64,000 nt of DNA, from contig LNEW01000082.1 in the NCBI GenBank assembly GCA_001464375.1, positions 1 through 64,000 of the forward strand, in the 5' to 3' direction. The notes under the pieces were generated by a model. The model had not been told where the DNA came from. It ran no database searches and worked only from the letters and a program-made list of their open reading frames with translations. Source of the stretch: Rhodospirillales bacterium Ga0074136. GTDB lineage: Bacteria; Pseudomonadota; Alphaproteobacteria; Acetobacterales; Acetobacteraceae. Both the position numbers and the translations under genes were made by a program. Positions 44,162-54,260 of the stretch are shown piece after piece (the stretch's first letter is position 1; the number at the start of each line of letters is the position of its first letter).

Positions 44162-45016
44162 TCACCGAAACACCAGAACCGGGATCCTGCAGCTCCGCAG
44201 CAGGGCGGTGGTCGTGCTGCCGAGGATCATGTTGCGCAGCCGCCCATGGCCATAGGCGCCCATCACCAGCAGGTCGACCCCGGCTTCTGCGACGTGCGCT
44301 GCAATGGCCGTCTCGGGCTCGCCATGAAGGACTGTGACGGTCGCAGCCTTGCCCGCATCGGCGAGCAGCTTCGCCGGTTTCGCCAGCATGGCCTGGCCGG
44401 TGGCGGTGTCGGTTGCAACCGTCACGACCTCGCATTCCAACCCATCGAGCGAGGCGGTGCGGGCAGCATACTCCACCATCTTCATCGCGGCAGGACCGCC
44501 ATCGTAGGCGATGGCAAAGCGCGCGATGGGCTTGAATGCGCGCGACGCCACCAGCACCGGCAGAACGCTCGCGCGCAGCACCCGTTCCAGGTTGGCGCCG
44601 AGGTGGCCGATCGCGAAGTTCGCCGCCTCGCCGCGCTTGCCGACCACCAGCAGGTCCGCCTCCGCCTCGAACTCGACAACCGTGTCGACCAGCGCGCCGT
44701 GGCGCTGCGTCAGTGTCACATCGGCGACGCCCGCTGCCTTCAGCCGCGCCTGCGCGGCGGCCAGCAATGCGCGGGCGCGGCGCAGCGAGACCTTTCCTCG
44801 CGCTTCGTCCAGCGCGGCCAGTTCGCGCAGCAATTCCTCCGACGCATTGATGCCGAGCGCGCCGCTGCGATCGACCGGGAGTTCGGCCGTGGCACGGTCC
44901 AGCACATGCAGCACGCGCACCGAGGCGCCGCCCATCCGGGCCGACGCCCAGGCCGCATGGTCGAGGATGCTCTCGGCATAGACCGAGCCATCCGTGCAGG
45001 CGAGAATCCTGGCCAC
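44162..45016 (-). CDS. Universal stress protein with two Usp domains
   Basis: A 284-aa tandem UspA protein. The second domain ends in GAYGHGRLRNMILGSTTTAL, the G-2x-G-9x-G(S/T) ATP-binding motif. The first domain carries VGKRGEAANFAIGHLGANLE, a less perfect version. It begins 14 nt after the SulP gene on the same strand, so both are in one operon; SulP-Usp pairs are common and suggest stress-linked anion uptake. Confidence 0.92.
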   Translation of the reverse strand: MARILACTDGSVYAESILDHAAWASARMGGASVRVLHVLDRATAELPVDRSGALGINASEELLRELAALDEARGKVSLRRARALLAAAQARLKAAGVADVTLTQRHGALVDTVVEFEAEADLLVVGKRGEAANFAIGHLGANLERVLRASVLPVLVASRAFKPIARFAIAYDGGPAAMKMVEYAARTASLDGLECEVVTVATDTATGQAMLAKPAKLLADAGKAATVTVLHGEPETAIAAHVAEAGVDLLVMGAYGHGRLRNMILGSTTTALLRSCRIPVLVFR

Positions 45017-45030
45017 GATGCGTCTCCCCC

Positions 45031-46512
45031 TCAGTGCAAGGCCGGTGCGCCGGAGGCGCGCGCCTTGTCGTGGATGGCCAGCTTGTCCACCAGGGTGGCG
45101 CTCGCGTTGTTCATGCCGAGGAGTTCGACCTCCGTGCCCTCGCGACGGAACTTCAGCATCACCCGGTCGAGTGCCGCAACCGCCGTCAGGTCCCAGATAT
45201 GCGCGTCTGACACGTCGATCACCACGCGTTCAATCGCTTCCTTCAGGTCGAAGGCATCCCCGAAGGCCTCCGCCGAGGCGAAGAACACCTGGCCGGAGAC
45301 GGTATAGGTGCGTTGCGTGCCATCGGCCGAGAGCACCGAGGAGATATCGAAGATCTTCGCCACCTTGCGGGCGAAGAAGATGCCCGACAGCAGCACGCCG
45401 ACCAGCACGCCCTGCGCCAGGTCTTGCGTCAGCACCGTGACGATGACCGTCGCGATCATCACCACGCTCGACTCCCTCGGATGCACCCGAAGGTCCTTCA
45501 GCGACTTCCAGGAGAAGGTGCCGATCGAGACCATGATCATCACCGCCACCAGCGCGCCCATCGGGATCTGCCGCACGAGATCGGACAGCACCAGGATCAG
45601 GAACAGCAGGAACAGCCCGGCCCATAGCGTCGAGAGCCTGCCGCGGCCGCCGGACTGCACGTTGATGACCGACTGCCCGATCATCGCGCAGCCCGCCATG
45701 CCGCCGAAGCAGCCCGAGACGATGTTGGCCACGCCCTGGCCGTAGCTTTCGCGGATCTTGTTGGACCCGGTGTCGGTCAGGTCATCGACGATCTGCGCCG
45801 TCATCAGGGATTCCAGCAGACCCACCACGGCCAGCGTGGCGGAGGTCGGCAGGATGATCCACAGCGTCTCCAGCGTGAGCGGCACATCCGGCAACAGGAA
45901 CAGCGGCAGGTCCGCGGGCAACTGCCCCATGTCGCCGACCGTCCGCACATCCAGGCCGAACCAGATGCTGATCGCCGTCAGCACCACGATGGCAACGAGC
46001 GGAGAGGGCACCGCCCTGGTCAGCAACGGCAGCAGGTAGATGATCGCAAGCCCCGCAGCGACGACGACATAGGTGATCCAGGTCACACCGATCAGTTCCG
46101 GCAACTGCGCAAGGAAAATCAGGATGGCGAGCGCATTGACGAAACCCGTCATCACCGAGCGCGAGACATAGCGCATCAGCACGCCGAGCTTCAGCGCACC
46201 CGCGATCATCTGCAGAACGCCGCACAGGATGGTCGCTGCCAGCAGGTATTGCAGGCCGTGATCGCGCACCAGCGTCACCATCACGAGCGCCATGGCGCCG
46301 GTCGCCGCCGATATCATGGCAGGCCGGCCGCCGGCGAAGGCGATGACGACCGCGATACAGAACGACGCATAGAGGCCGACCTTCGGATCGACGCCCGCGA
46401 TGATCGAGAAGGCGATCGCTTCGGGGATGAGCGCGAGGGCGACGACGGTGCCGGCCAGAATATCGGCACGGATGTTCGGGAACCATTCGGCGCGCAGCCG
46501 GGCAAGGGACAT
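45031..46512 (-). CDS. SulP-family anion transporter with STAS domain
   Basis: A 493-aa inner-membrane transporter for sulfate, bicarbonate or related anions. About 11 membrane helices occupy residues 15-390 (with [20 protein letters not shown], the SulP signature), and a C-terminal STAS domain follows ([20 protein letters not shown]). GGAG lies 7 nt before ATG 46512; the longer frame to 46581 is unsupported. It is co-transcribed with the Usp gene. Confidence 0.93.
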   Translation of the reverse strand: MSLARLRAEWFPNIRADILAGTVVALALIPEAIAFSIIAGVDPKVGLYASFCIAVVIAFAGGRPAMISAATGAMALVMVTLVRDHGLQYLLAATILCGVLQMIAGALKLGVLMRYVSRSVMTGFVNALAILIFLAQLPELIGVTWITYVVVAAGLAIIYLLPLLTRAVPSPLVAIVVLTAISIWFGLDVRTVGDMGQLPADLPLFLLPDVPLTLETLWIILPTSATLAVVGLLESLMTAQIVDDLTDTGSNKIRESYGQGVANIVSGCFGGMAGCAMIGQSVINVQSGGRGRLSTLWAGLFLLFLILVLSDLVRQIPMGALVAVMIMVSIGTFSWKSLKDLRVHPRESSVVMIATVIVTVLTQDLAQGVLVGVLLSGIFFARKVAKIFDISSVLSADGTQRTYTVSGQVFFASAEAFGDAFDLKEAIERVVIDVSDAHIWDLTAVAALDRVMLKFRREGTEVELLGMNNASATLVDKLAIHDKARASGAPALH

Positions 46513-46824
46513 GGAAGCACTCCGGGAAACCAGCAGACATGCCTGGGGGATCAGCCGGGCCTGCGACACTCTGATCGGCAAGGGGATGCGGGCGCGGCCA
46601 CACGAAAGGCCAAGCGCCTGGAGGTTCGCGCCGTGGCCGGCGCGATGGTTCAGGGATCAGGGCGGCCCGAACATCATCATGCCCAGGCTGTAACAGACTT
46701 TCGCTGCATCGCACAATGCTGGTGGCCGCGCAGCGATCACCGTGAGGACCGCTGGCAGGACCCCTCGCGGAGCCGGGGCAGGGCATGCATCATGTCCCGG
46801 AGACCACGCTACGGGAGGGAAGCG
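46513..46824. other. 312-bp divergent intergenic region
   Basis: Between the divergent SulP and FAD-monooxygenase genes. It should contain two promoters. I see no small gene, clear operator or terminator. Confidence 0.4.
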
Positions 46825-48072
46825 ATGCGCGTCATCATCGCAGGGGGAGGGATCGGCGGACTGGTCGCGGCGCTGTCGCTGCACGCCGCCGGCATCGAGG
46901 TCGATGTCTTCGAGCAGACGACCGAGATCCGCCCGCTCGGCGTGGGCATCAACGTGCTGCCGCATGCGATGCGCGAACTGACCGAACTCGGCCTGCAGGA
47001 GCGCGTCTGCGCGGCGGGCGTGGTCACGCGCGAACTCGCCTACGCCAACCGCTTCGGGCAGATGATCTGGTCCCTACCGCGCGGCCGCCACGCCGGCTAC
47101 ACCTGGCCGCAGGTGTCGATCCATCGCGGCCGCCTGCATCTGCTGCTGCTGGAGGTGGCGCGCGAACGGCTCGGTGATGCCCGCATCCACCTCGGCGCCA
47201 GGCTGGCCGACTTCGCCGACGACGCTGGCGGCGTCACCGCCCGCTTCGAGGATGGCCGCACCGCGCAGGGCGACGTGCTGATCGCTGCCGACGGCATCCA
47301 CTCCTCGGCGCGCACGCGCTTCTACCCCGATGAAGGCGCGCCGATCTGGAAGGGCGCGATCCTGTGGCGCGCGACGTCCATCGCCGAACCCTTCCTGACC
47401 GGCGCCACCATGGCCGTGATCGGCAATCGCGACGAGAAATTCGTGGTCTACCCGATCGCCGACCTGCCCGACGGCCGCAAACTGACCAACTGGATCGCCG
47501 AGCGCCGGGTCGACCCGAACCAGCCATGGAAGCGGGAGGACTGGAACCGCCCGGGCCGCATGGAGGACTTCCTGCACTGGTTCACGGAATGGCGCTTCGA
47601 CTGGCTCGATGTGCCGGCGCTGATCCATTCCGCGCAATCCATCTATGAATTCCCGATGGTCGATCGCGACCCGCTGCCGCGCTGGACGCATGGCCGCGTC
47701 ACGCTGCTGGGCGATGCGGCGCATCCTTTGTATCCGATCGGGTCGAACGGGTCGTCGCAGGCCATCCTCGATGCGCGCACGCTGGCACTGCAACTCGCGA
47801 CCCATCGCGATCCCATCGAGGCACTGCACGCCTACGAGGCGATCCGCCGCCCCGCCACCGCCGCGCTGCTGCACGCCACGCGCGGCGACGGGCCGGACGT
47901 GGTGCTCGACATCGCCGAATCCCGCGCGCCCGACGGCTTCGCCGATATCGAGGCGGTGATGCCGCTGGACGAACGCACCGAGGTCGCCACCCACTACAAG
48001 CGCCTGGCCGGCTTCGAACCCGCCACGCTCAACACGCGGCCGAGCCTGTCGCCGCCACGGAGGGCCGCATGA
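46825..48072 (+). CDS. FAD-dependent aromatic-hydroxylase-like monooxygenase
   Basis: A 415-aa class-A flavoprotein monooxygenase. FAD/NADPH motifs are GGGIGGLVAALSL (N-terminus), the DG motif IAADGIHSSAR, and the GD motif LLGDAAHPLYPIGSNGSSQA. Such enzymes hydroxylate phenolic or other aromatic rings. GGGAGGGAAG precedes ATG 46825. Its stop overlaps the amidohydrolase start (ATGA), and that gene overlaps the enoyl-CoA hydratase, so the three form a catabolic operon. The true substrate is unknown. Confidence 0.9.
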   Translation: MRVIIAGGGIGGLVAALSLHAAGIEVDVFEQTTEIRPLGVGINVLPHAMRELTELGLQERVCAAGVVTRELAYANRFGQMIWSLPRGRHAGYTWPQVSIHRGRLHLLLLEVARERLGDARIHLGARLADFADDAGGVTARFEDGRTAQGDVLIAADGIHSSARTRFYPDEGAPIWKGAILWRATSIAEPFLTGATMAVIGNRDEKFVVYPIADLPDGRKLTNWIAERRVDPNQPWKREDWNRPGRMEDFLHWFTEWRFDWLDVPALIHSAQSIYEFPMVDRDPLPRWTHGRVTLLGDAAHPLYPIGSNGSSQAILDARTLALQLATHRDPIEALHAYEAIRRPATAALLHATRGDGPDVVLDIAESRAPDGFADIEAVMPLDERTEVATHYKRLAGFEPATLNTRPSLSPPRRAA

Positions 48073-49091
48073 GCGTCCACTACCTTCCCGTCCGCGAGGA
48101 CTGGCTCGCCACGCGGCAGGAGGAGATCCTCGACCCCGGCCAGCGCATCATCGACCCGCATCACCACCTGTGGGACCGGCCCGGCTGGCGCTACCTGCTC
48201 GACGACATCCTCGCCGACATCCGCACCGGCCACGACGTGCGCGCCACCGTGCTGGTGCAGGCGCGTGCCTTCCACCGCGCCGACGGCCCCGAGGAACTGC
48301 GCCCGGTCGGCGAGACGCAATTCGCCGCCGGCATCGCCGCGATGTGCGAGAGCGGCATCTACGGGGATGTGCGCGTCTGCGCGGGCATCGTCGGCCATGC
48401 CGACCTCACGCGCGGCGAAGCCGCCGGCGCGGTGCTCGATGCCCATATCGCCGCCGGCAATGGCCGCTTCCGCGGCATCCGCCATTCCGCCACCTGGGAC
48501 CCCGACCCCGAGATGCTGAACCCGGCCTATACGCCGGCCGAGGACATGCTCGACACGCCGGGCTTTCGTGCCGGCTTCGCGGAACTCGGCAAGCGTGGCC
48601 TGTCCTTCGAGGCCTGGCTGTATTTCCACCAGATCCCGCGCCTTGTGCGCCTGGCGCAGGCCTGTCCCGGCGTGCCGATCGTGCTGAACCATTGCGGCGG
48701 GGTGCTCGGCATCCGTGGCTATGCAGGGCGGCGCGACGAGGTTTTTTCGACGTGGTCGGCGAACATGCGCGCACTCGCCGCCTGCCCGAACGTGATGGTG
48801 AAATGCGGCGGGCTCGGGATGCGCCTGCCGGGCTTCGGGCTGGAGCAGGGCGCGGTTGCGCCGTCGTCGCAGATGCTGGCGGATGCCTGGCGACCCTGGA
48901 TGGAGCCCATCATCGAGATGTTCGGCACCGGCCGCTGCATGTTCGAGAGCAACTTCCCCGTGGACAAGGGCGGCTACGGCTATGCCGCCGGGTGGAACGC
49001 CTTCAAGCGGCTGGCGGCAGGTGCCTCGGCGGCGGAGAAGGACGACCTGTTCCGCGGTTCCGCCGCACGCTTCTACAGGATCGACGCATGA
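48069..49091 (+). CDS. Amidohydrolase-family metal-dependent hydrolase
   Basis: A 340-aa TIM-barrel hydrolase of the amidohydrolase-2 type (lactonase-like, COG3618-like). IIDPHHHLWDRPGWRYL carries the HxH metal site, NHCGG lies at mid-barrel, and FESNFPVDKGGYGYA ends it with the catalytic Asp. It probably opens a lactone or cleaves a ring-derived acid made by the monooxygenase upstream. ATG 48069 overlaps the previous stop. Confidence 0.9.
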   Translation: MSVHYLPVREDWLATRQEEILDPGQRIIDPHHHLWDRPGWRYLLDDILADIRTGHDVRATVLVQARAFHRADGPEELRPVGETQFAAGIAAMCESGIYGDVRVCAGIVGHADLTRGEAAGAVLDAHIAAGNGRFRGIRHSATWDPDPEMLNPAYTPAEDMLDTPGFRAGFAELGKRGLSFEAWLYFHQIPRLVRLAQACPGVPIVLNHCGGVLGIRGYAGRRDEVFSTWSANMRALAACPNVMVKCGGLGMRLPGFGLEQGAVAPSSQMLADAWRPWMEPIIEMFGTGRCMFESNFPVDKGGYGYAAGWNAFKRLAAGASAAEKDDLFRGSAARFYRIDA

Positions 49092-49867
49092 GCCCGCACC
49101 GCTTCTGCACCGTCGAGGATGACGGCCGCCTGCGCATCGTCACGCTCAACCGCCCCGAGGTGATGAATGCGCTGCACAGCGAGGCGCATGCCGAACTTGC
49201 GCAGGTCTGGGACGAGTTCGCGGCGGACCCGGAATTGTGGGTGGCGATCGTCACCGGCGCCGGGGGGCGCGCCTTCTCCGCCGGCAACGACCTGAAGGTG
49301 CAGGCGGCGGGCCAGCGCGGGCCGACGCCGCCCTCCGGCTTTGCCGGGCTGACCACGCGCTTCGACCTCGACAAGCCGCTGATCGCCGCGGTGAACGGCA
49401 TCGCCATGGGCGGGGGCTTCGAGATCGCGCTGGCCTGCGACCTGGTGATCGCAGCCGAGAACGCGGTGTTTGCGCTGCCGGAACCGCGCGTCGGCCTGGT
49501 GGCGGGCGCGGGCGGCGTGCACCGCCTGCCGCGCATGATCGGGCAGAAGCAGGCGCTCGGCATGATCCTCACCGGGCGGCGCGTGGGGGCCGCGGAAGGC
49601 AAGGCGCTGGGCTTCGTCAACGAGGTGGTGCCGGAAGGCGAGGCGCTGGCGGCGGCGAAGCGCTGGGCGGCGCTGATCCTGGAATGCTCGCCGCTCGCGG
49701 TGCGGGCGTCGAAGCAATGCGTCCATGCCGGGATGGATGCACCGACGCTGCGCGAGGCGATCGCGACGATGTACCCATCCCAGCAGCGCAATCGCGACAG
49801 CGAGGACTACATCGAAGGCCCGCGCGCCTTCGCCGAGAAGCGCAAGCCGGAGTGGCGCAACCGATAG
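49088..49867 (+). CDS. Enoyl-CoA hydratase/isomerase family protein
   Basis: A 259-aa crotonase-fold enzyme. The oxyanion-hole segments are GGRAFSAGNDLK and NGIAMGGGFEIALACDLVIA; the catalytic-acid region reads PEPRVGLVAGAGGVHRLPR. The overall form resembles carnitinyl-CoA dehydratase-like members. ATG 49088 overlaps the amidohydrolase stop. The chemistry suggests CoA-thioester steps after ring cleavage, but no CoA ligase is present in the window. Confidence 0.92.
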   Translation: MSPHRFCTVEDDGRLRIVTLNRPEVMNALHSEAHAELAQVWDEFAADPELWVAIVTGAGGRAFSAGNDLKVQAAGQRGPTPPSGFAGLTTRFDLDKPLIAAVNGIAMGGGFEIALACDLVIAAENAVFALPEPRVGLVAGAGGVHRLPRMIGQKQALGMILTGRRVGAAEGKALGFVNEVVPEGEALAAAKRWAALILECSPLAVRASKQCVHAGMDAPTLREAIATMYPSQQRNRDSEDYIEGPRAFAEKRKPEWRNR

Positions 49868-49922
49868 TGCGGCGTCACACCGCGGTGTCGCCGCCGCATG
49901 ATGCTGCGACGCGCCGCGGCCG

Positions 49923-50996
49923 TCAGGCCGGCAGTTCCGGCTCGAAGCCGAGGCCGGGGGCCGTCGGCACCGCGATGGCGCCATCGCGCGGAACCAGCGC
50001 CGGATAGGGCGGTTGCGCCAGGTCGGCGAAATAGATCTCGATCGGCTCCGCATCCTCGGTCGCTGCGAGGAAGTGCAGCGTCGCCAGCAGCCCCGGGCCG
50101 AAATACGGGCAATGCGGCACCAGGCGCACGCCGGCCTCGCGCGCCAGTTCCGCGATCTCCAGCATGGCCGACATGCCGCCGATCTTGGTGATGGACGGCT
50201 GCGCCACATCCACCGCGCGCAATTCGAACATCCGGCAGAAATCCTCGACCGTGCCGTTGCATTCCCCCGCCGCAATCGGCACCGGCGATGCGGCGCGTAT
50301 GCGCGCGATGGCGGGGATGTCCTCGGGTGGCCAGATCGGCTCCTCCACCCAGGCGGCGTTGAGGCCTTCCACGTCCTCGCAGAACTGCGCGGCCTCGGCT
50401 TCCGTGTTCCAGACGCAGTTGATGTCCAGCATCAGCGGCGTGTCCGGCGCGGCCAGGTGCGCCGCGCGGATGCAGCCCAGGTCGAATTCGTGCAGCTTGA
50501 TGTGCCGATAGCCGCGCGCCAGCGCCGCCGTCACGTTGCGCGCCACGTCCTCCGGCTTGCCGTAGCGCAGCAGCGATGCATAGGCCGGCACCGATGCGCG
50601 CGCCGCGTCGCCCAGCAGCGCGTGCAACGGCTTGCCCGCCGCCTTCGCGCGAATGTCCCACAGCGCGATGTCGATTGCCGACAGACCGAAGCTCACAGGC
50701 CCGTTGCGGCCGAAATTGTGGAAGCGGCGCGCGAGGGCGCGCATCAGCGCCGCGATGTCGCGCGCATCCTGCCCGATGCAGGCCGGGCCGATCAGCCGGT
50801 CGATCGCATCCTTGGTGGTCTCCACCAGGGTGAAGCCGAAGCCCTCGCCCCAGCCATGCAGCCCGTCCTCGGTCTCGACGCGCACCAGCAGCGTGTCCAT
50901 GGCGCGCAGGTGCAGATTGCCGCCGACGCCACCCGCGCTGGCGCCATAGGTGAACTCCGTGCGGTGGTGGTGCGTGGTGACGCGGGTGATCCGCAT
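49923..50996 (-). CDS. Enolase-superfamily enzyme (mandelate racemase/MLE type)
   Basis: A 357-aa enzyme of the mandelate racemase group. Metal ligands are Asp in LMLDINCVWN, Glu in WVEEPIWPPED and Glu in AAGECNGTVED. The catalytic base region reads HIKLHEFDL (Lys-x-His rather than Lys-x-Lys), and the opposite base His is in VPHCPYFGPG. A sugar-acid dehydratase or racemase is likely; the substrate is not known. ATG 50996 begins the domain; ATG 51035 would add a non-conserved leader. It runs opposite to the operon before it. Confidence 0.9.
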   Translation of the reverse strand: MRITRVTTHHHRTEFTYGASAGGVGGNLHLRAMDTLLVRVETEDGLHGWGEGFGFTLVETTKDAIDRLIGPACIGQDARDIAALMRALARRFHNFGRNGPVSFGLSAIDIALWDIRAKAAGKPLHALLGDAARASVPAYASLLRYGKPEDVARNVTAALARGYRHIKLHEFDLGCIRAAHLAAPDTPLMLDINCVWNTEAEAAQFCEDVEGLNAAWVEEPIWPPEDIPAIARIRAASPVPIAAGECNGTVEDFCRMFELRAVDVAQPSITKIGGMSAMLEIAELAREAGVRLVPHCPYFGPGLLATLHFLAATEDAEPIEIYFADLAQPPYPALVPRDGAIAVPTAPGLGFEPELPA

Positions 50997-51061
50997 GGAC
51001 CTGGCCTTTCCCCTGCGCGGCTCGTCTTGCCGCATGCCATCTGGCGCTGCATCCTCGGCAC

Positions 51062-51790
51062 ATGCAACCCGCCGGAACGACCCTGACGACCACCTGCTTC
51101 AAGCTGGGCGAGCGTGAGCTCAACCTGGTCGGCCGGGATGATTCGAGCAGCCGGCTGGTGATGCGGGAGATCTTCCAGGACCGCGTCTATGCGCCCGTGG
51201 CGGGCATTGCGCCGCCGCGCGTGGTGCTCGACATCGGCGCGCATACCGGGTTCTCGTCGGGGTTCTTCCGCCTGGTCTACCCCGACGCGGCGATCATGTG
51301 CGTCGAGCCGGACCCGGACTCCTTCGCCATCCTCTCCGGCAATGTCGAACGCATCGGCAATTGCCGCGCATTCAACCTCGGCCTGTTCGAACGCGACGGC
51401 GTCGCGCATTTCAACGCGGCGCAGATCTCGGTGCTCAGCTCGTTGTTCCCGGTGAAGTACGACGGCGTGCCGACCCAGGCGGCGCAGGTCACCCTGCGCC
51501 ACGCCGGCGCCTTCGCCAACGAGCTCTGCGCCCAGTTCGCGCTGCCCGGCTTCGACCTCATCAAGATCGACACCGAAGGCGCGGAGCTTCCCATCCTGGC
51601 GGCGCTCGGCGACCGCGTGGGGCAGGCGGGGGTCATCCACCTGGAATTCCACAGCCACGCCGACCGCCGGGCGATCGACGAGTTGCTGTGCCGTACCCAC
51701 ACGCTGTGCCACGGGCGGATCGAGCGCGCCGATCTCGGCACGCTGACCTATGTCGCGACGCGTCTGCTCGCGCCGGGCAAGCCCGGCTGA
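51062..51790 (+). CDS. FkbM-family methyltransferase
   Basis: A 242-aa SAM-dependent methyltransferase. Motif I is VVLDIGAHTGFSSGFF, acidic motif II is CVEPDPDSF, and FDLIKIDTEGAELPIL is the FkbM signature. It is probably cytosolic; these enzymes often O-methylate sugars or polyketides. No sugar cluster is nearby and the target is unknown. It is divergent from the enolase-type gene. Confidence 0.88.
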   Translation: MQPAGTTLTTTCFKLGERELNLVGRDDSSSRLVMREIFQDRVYAPVAGIAPPRVVLDIGAHTGFSSGFFRLVYPDAAIMCVEPDPDSFAILSGNVERIGNCRAFNLGLFERDGVAHFNAAQISVLSSLFPVKYDGVPTQAAQVTLRHAGAFANELCAQFALPGFDLIKIDTEGAELPILAALGDRVGQAGVIHLEFHSHADRRAIDELLCRTHTLCHGRIERADLGTLTYVATRLLAPGKPG

Positions 51791-51879
51791 CAGGCGGCGC
51801 GCCGGCGCTTCCGCCTGGCCGCGTTTTCGCCGATGCTCGGGTCCTGCGTGGCGCGTGACGCCCGCCGGGGAGGAACCGC

Positions 51880-52839
51880 ATGAACCGCCGCACCCTGCTG
51901 CTGGCCGCAACGCTGCCACTGCCCGCTCTGGCGCAGGCGCCCTGGCCGGATCGCCCGATCCGCATCGTGGTGCCGTTCGCCGCAGGCGGGCCGTCGGACA
52001 TCGTGGTGCGGTTGATCGCGCCGCGGCTGACCGCCACGCTCGGCCAGCCGGTGGTGGTGGACAATCGCGCCGGCGCGGGCGGCGTGACCGGGGTGGACGC
52101 GGTCGCGAAGGCGGCACCGGACGGATACACGATCGGCATCGGCAGCGCGGGTGGGCTCGCCATCTCGCCGCGGCTCGACCGCGGCACGCCCTATGATCCG
52201 CTGCGGGACCTCGCACCGCTGACGCTGGCGGTGCTGGTGCCCGAACCGCTGGTGGTGCCCGCCGCGATGCCCTTCCGCACGGTGGCGGAGCTGGTGGCGG
52301 CGGCGAAGGCGCAGCCGGGCCGGCTGAACTACGGCTCGGCCGGGTCGGGCAGCATGCCGCACCTGGCCGGCGAGTTGTTCCGCATGGCGGCCGGCATCGA
52401 GATCACGCATGTGTCCTATCGCGGCGGCGCGCCGCTGGCCCTCGCCATCCTGCAGAACGAGGTGCAGCTGGGCTTCGCCGACCTGCCGATCCTGCTGCCG
52501 CATATCCGCGCGGGCGGGCTGCGCGCGCTGGCGGTCGGCACGCAGCAGCGGCTGGAATGGATCCCGGACGTGCCGACCATGGCGGAGGTCGGCCTGCCCA
52601 GCGTGGATGCCAACAACTGGCACGGCTTCGTGGCCCCCGCGCGGGTGCCGGATGCCATCCTGGCACGGCTGCACGGGGCGTTGGCCGGCGCGCTGAACGA
52701 CCCCGGCATCCGCCGTGCGCTGCACGACCAGGGGGCGATCCCGGGCGGCAATTCGGCGGCGGAATTCGGCGCCTTCCTGCGCGCCGAGAACGACAAATGG
52801 GGCGGCGTGATCCAGCGCGCCGGCGTGCGCGCCGATTAG
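51880..52839 (+). CDS. Tripartite tricarboxylate transporter receptor (Bug family)
   Basis: A 319-aa periplasmic binding protein, third of its kind here. The signal peptide is about residues 1-19; RPIRIVVPFAAGGPSDI, VVDNRAGAGG and DGYTIGIGSAGG follow. GGGGAGGAA precedes ATG 51880. It may import the substrate for the catabolic cluster just upstream. Its end overlaps the convergent gene by 4 bp. Confidence 0.92.
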   Translation: MNRRTLLLAATLPLPALAQAPWPDRPIRIVVPFAAGGPSDIVVRLIAPRLTATLGQPVVVDNRAGAGGVTGVDAVAKAAPDGYTIGIGSAGGLAISPRLDRGTPYDPLRDLAPLTLAVLVPEPLVVPAAMPFRTVAELVAAAKAQPGRLNYGSAGSGSMPHLAGELFRMAAGIEITHVSYRGGAPLALAILQNEVQLGFADLPILLPHIRAGGLRALAVGTQQRLEWIPDVPTMAEVGLPSVDANNWHGFVAPARVPDAILARLHGALAGALNDPGIRRALHDQGAIPGGNSAAEFGAFLRAENDKWGGVIQRAGVRAD

Positions 52840-53150
52840 CCGCCGATGGTCTGCAGCACGTCGAACCCTTCGAATTGCGGCGGGCCGAGCGTGCTGCCCT
52901 TCATCCCGCCGGCGCCGGCATGGGCGCGGCGGAACTGCTCCGATCGTGTCCAGCCTTCGAAGGCTTCCTTCGACGCCCAGAGCGTCAGCGACGAATACAG
53001 GATGTGGTCCTCGGCCGCCGGTCCCTTCAGCAAATGGAAGGTCATGAAGCCAGGCACCTCGTGCAGGTGGCTTTCGCGCGTCAGCCAGGCCTGTTCGAAG
53101 GCCGGCGCGTGCTCGGGGATGACGCGGAAGCGGTTGGCGGCGACGAACAT
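52836..53150 (-). CDS. Antibiotic-biosynthesis monooxygenase (ABM)/IsdG-like protein
   Basis: A 104-aa ferredoxin-fold protein: FVAANRFRVIPEHAPAFEQA at the start and GFMTFHLL, SLTLWASKEAFEGWTRSEQF and RRAHAG after it match ABM/IsdG-type proteins, some of which cleave haem. AAGGAGAGG lies before ATG 53150; the longer frame to 54104 is a shadow of the opposite gene. Whether it degrades haem or oxidises a small molecule cannot be told. Confidence 0.82.
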   Translation of the reverse strand: MFVAANRFRVIPEHAPAFEQAWLTRESHLHEVPGFMTFHLLKGPAAEDHILYSSLTLWASKEAFEGWTRSEQFRRAHAGAGGMKGSTLGPPQFEGFDVLQTIGG

Positions 53151-53216
53151 GGCGGTGGCCTCTCCTTGCCTGCGCCCATGGATGGGCAGCGCCGCGGGTT
53201 GCGCAAGGGGCCGCGC

Positions 53217-54260
53217 GTGAGCGACCGGGCGGCACAGGAGGCCGTGGCCGACTGGTACCACGCCTGGTTCACCGGGATCGTGCTGGCCGCGGTTGCGCGC
53301 CGCGGTCCGGCGGATGCGGCGGCGCTGGTCTTCGCCGTGTTCCGCCGCCAGCAGGCCGAGACGTTTCTCCCCGGCCTGCGCAAGCTCGGCCTCGATGGCC
53401 TGCCCCCGGCGGTGGCCGCGGCGCGCTACCACTATCTGTCGAACGTCATCGGCGGCGTGGGCGTGGAGTATGTCGAGGAAAGCCCGCGCAAGGCCTGGAT
53501 CCGCTACCCGCCGCCGCGCTGGATCTGGCCCGGGGCGACCATCTGCGCCATCCCGTCCGAGGTGAACGCCGCGATGCTGCGTGGCTGGCACGCCAATAAC
53601 GGCGTGATGCTGGGCTGCCCGGGCCTCGGCTTCGTCTGCACGGGGCAGACCGTGGATGGCGATCCGGGGCTCGAGGGCTACTACATCGAGCATGACCGCG
53701 CGCTGGCGGAACACGAACGCCTGCGCTTCGCGAAGCACGAGGCGATGCCGCGCTTCGATGCCGCCAGCGCGCCGCGCCTGCCCGCCGCCGACTGGCCGGC
53801 GGAACGCGTGGCGAAGGCGAAGCGCGGCTATGCCATGACCTATTGCCGCACGGCGATGCAGGCGGCGATCGACGTCTTCGGCACGGAGCATGGCGGTGCG
53901 CTGCTTGGCCACGCTGCGCGCCTGGTCGGGATGCAGCACGTCCATGCGACTGCGGCAGCCCTTGGTGCGCGGGACTTCACGACTTTCATGGTCGCGATCG
54001 CGGCGGCCGAGGGCGATGCCGCGCGCACGGACCCGCAAGCCGACGGCAGCGTGATCGTCACCCGCGACGGCATCGCGCTGCTGCGCGGCATCGCCGATCC
54101 GCACCCCACGATGCAGGCGGCGTGGGAGGCGCTGCTGGATGGCGCGCTGGCGGGCTGGGACCGATTTGCGCGGCTGGAGAAGGTGGGAGCGCTGGCCTGG
54201 CGGGTGCTGCTTCCCCGCGTCAGCCCTGGAGAACCGTGCCCTCGCCGGCCGCCGCCATGA
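53217..54260 (+). CDS. Unknown conserved-looking protein
   Basis: A 347-aa soluble protein with no recognised family. Conserved-looking segments include YHYLSNVIGGVGVEYVEESP, GCPGLGFVCTGQTVDGDP and GYAMTYCRTAMQAAIDVFG. AAGGGG precedes GTG 53217; ATG 53178 is an alternative. It starts 66 bp from the divergent ABM gene and overlaps gltX at the 3' end by 41 bp. Confidence 0.75.
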   Translation: MSDRAAQEAVADWYHAWFTGIVLAAVARRGPADAAALVFAVFRRQQAETFLPGLRKLGLDGLPPAVAAARYHYLSNVIGGVGVEYVEESPRKAWIRYPPPRWIWPGATICAIPSEVNAAMLRGWHANNGVMLGCPGLGFVCTGQTVDGDPGLEGYYIEHDRALAEHERLRFAKHEAMPRFDAASAPRLPAADWPAERVAKAKRGYAMTYCRTAMQAAIDVFGTEHGGALLGHAARLVGMQHVHATAAALGARDFTTFMVAIAAAEGDAARTDPQADGSVIVTRDGIALLRGIADPHPTMQAAWEALLDGALAGWDRFARLEKVGALAWRVLLPRVSPGEPCPRRPPP

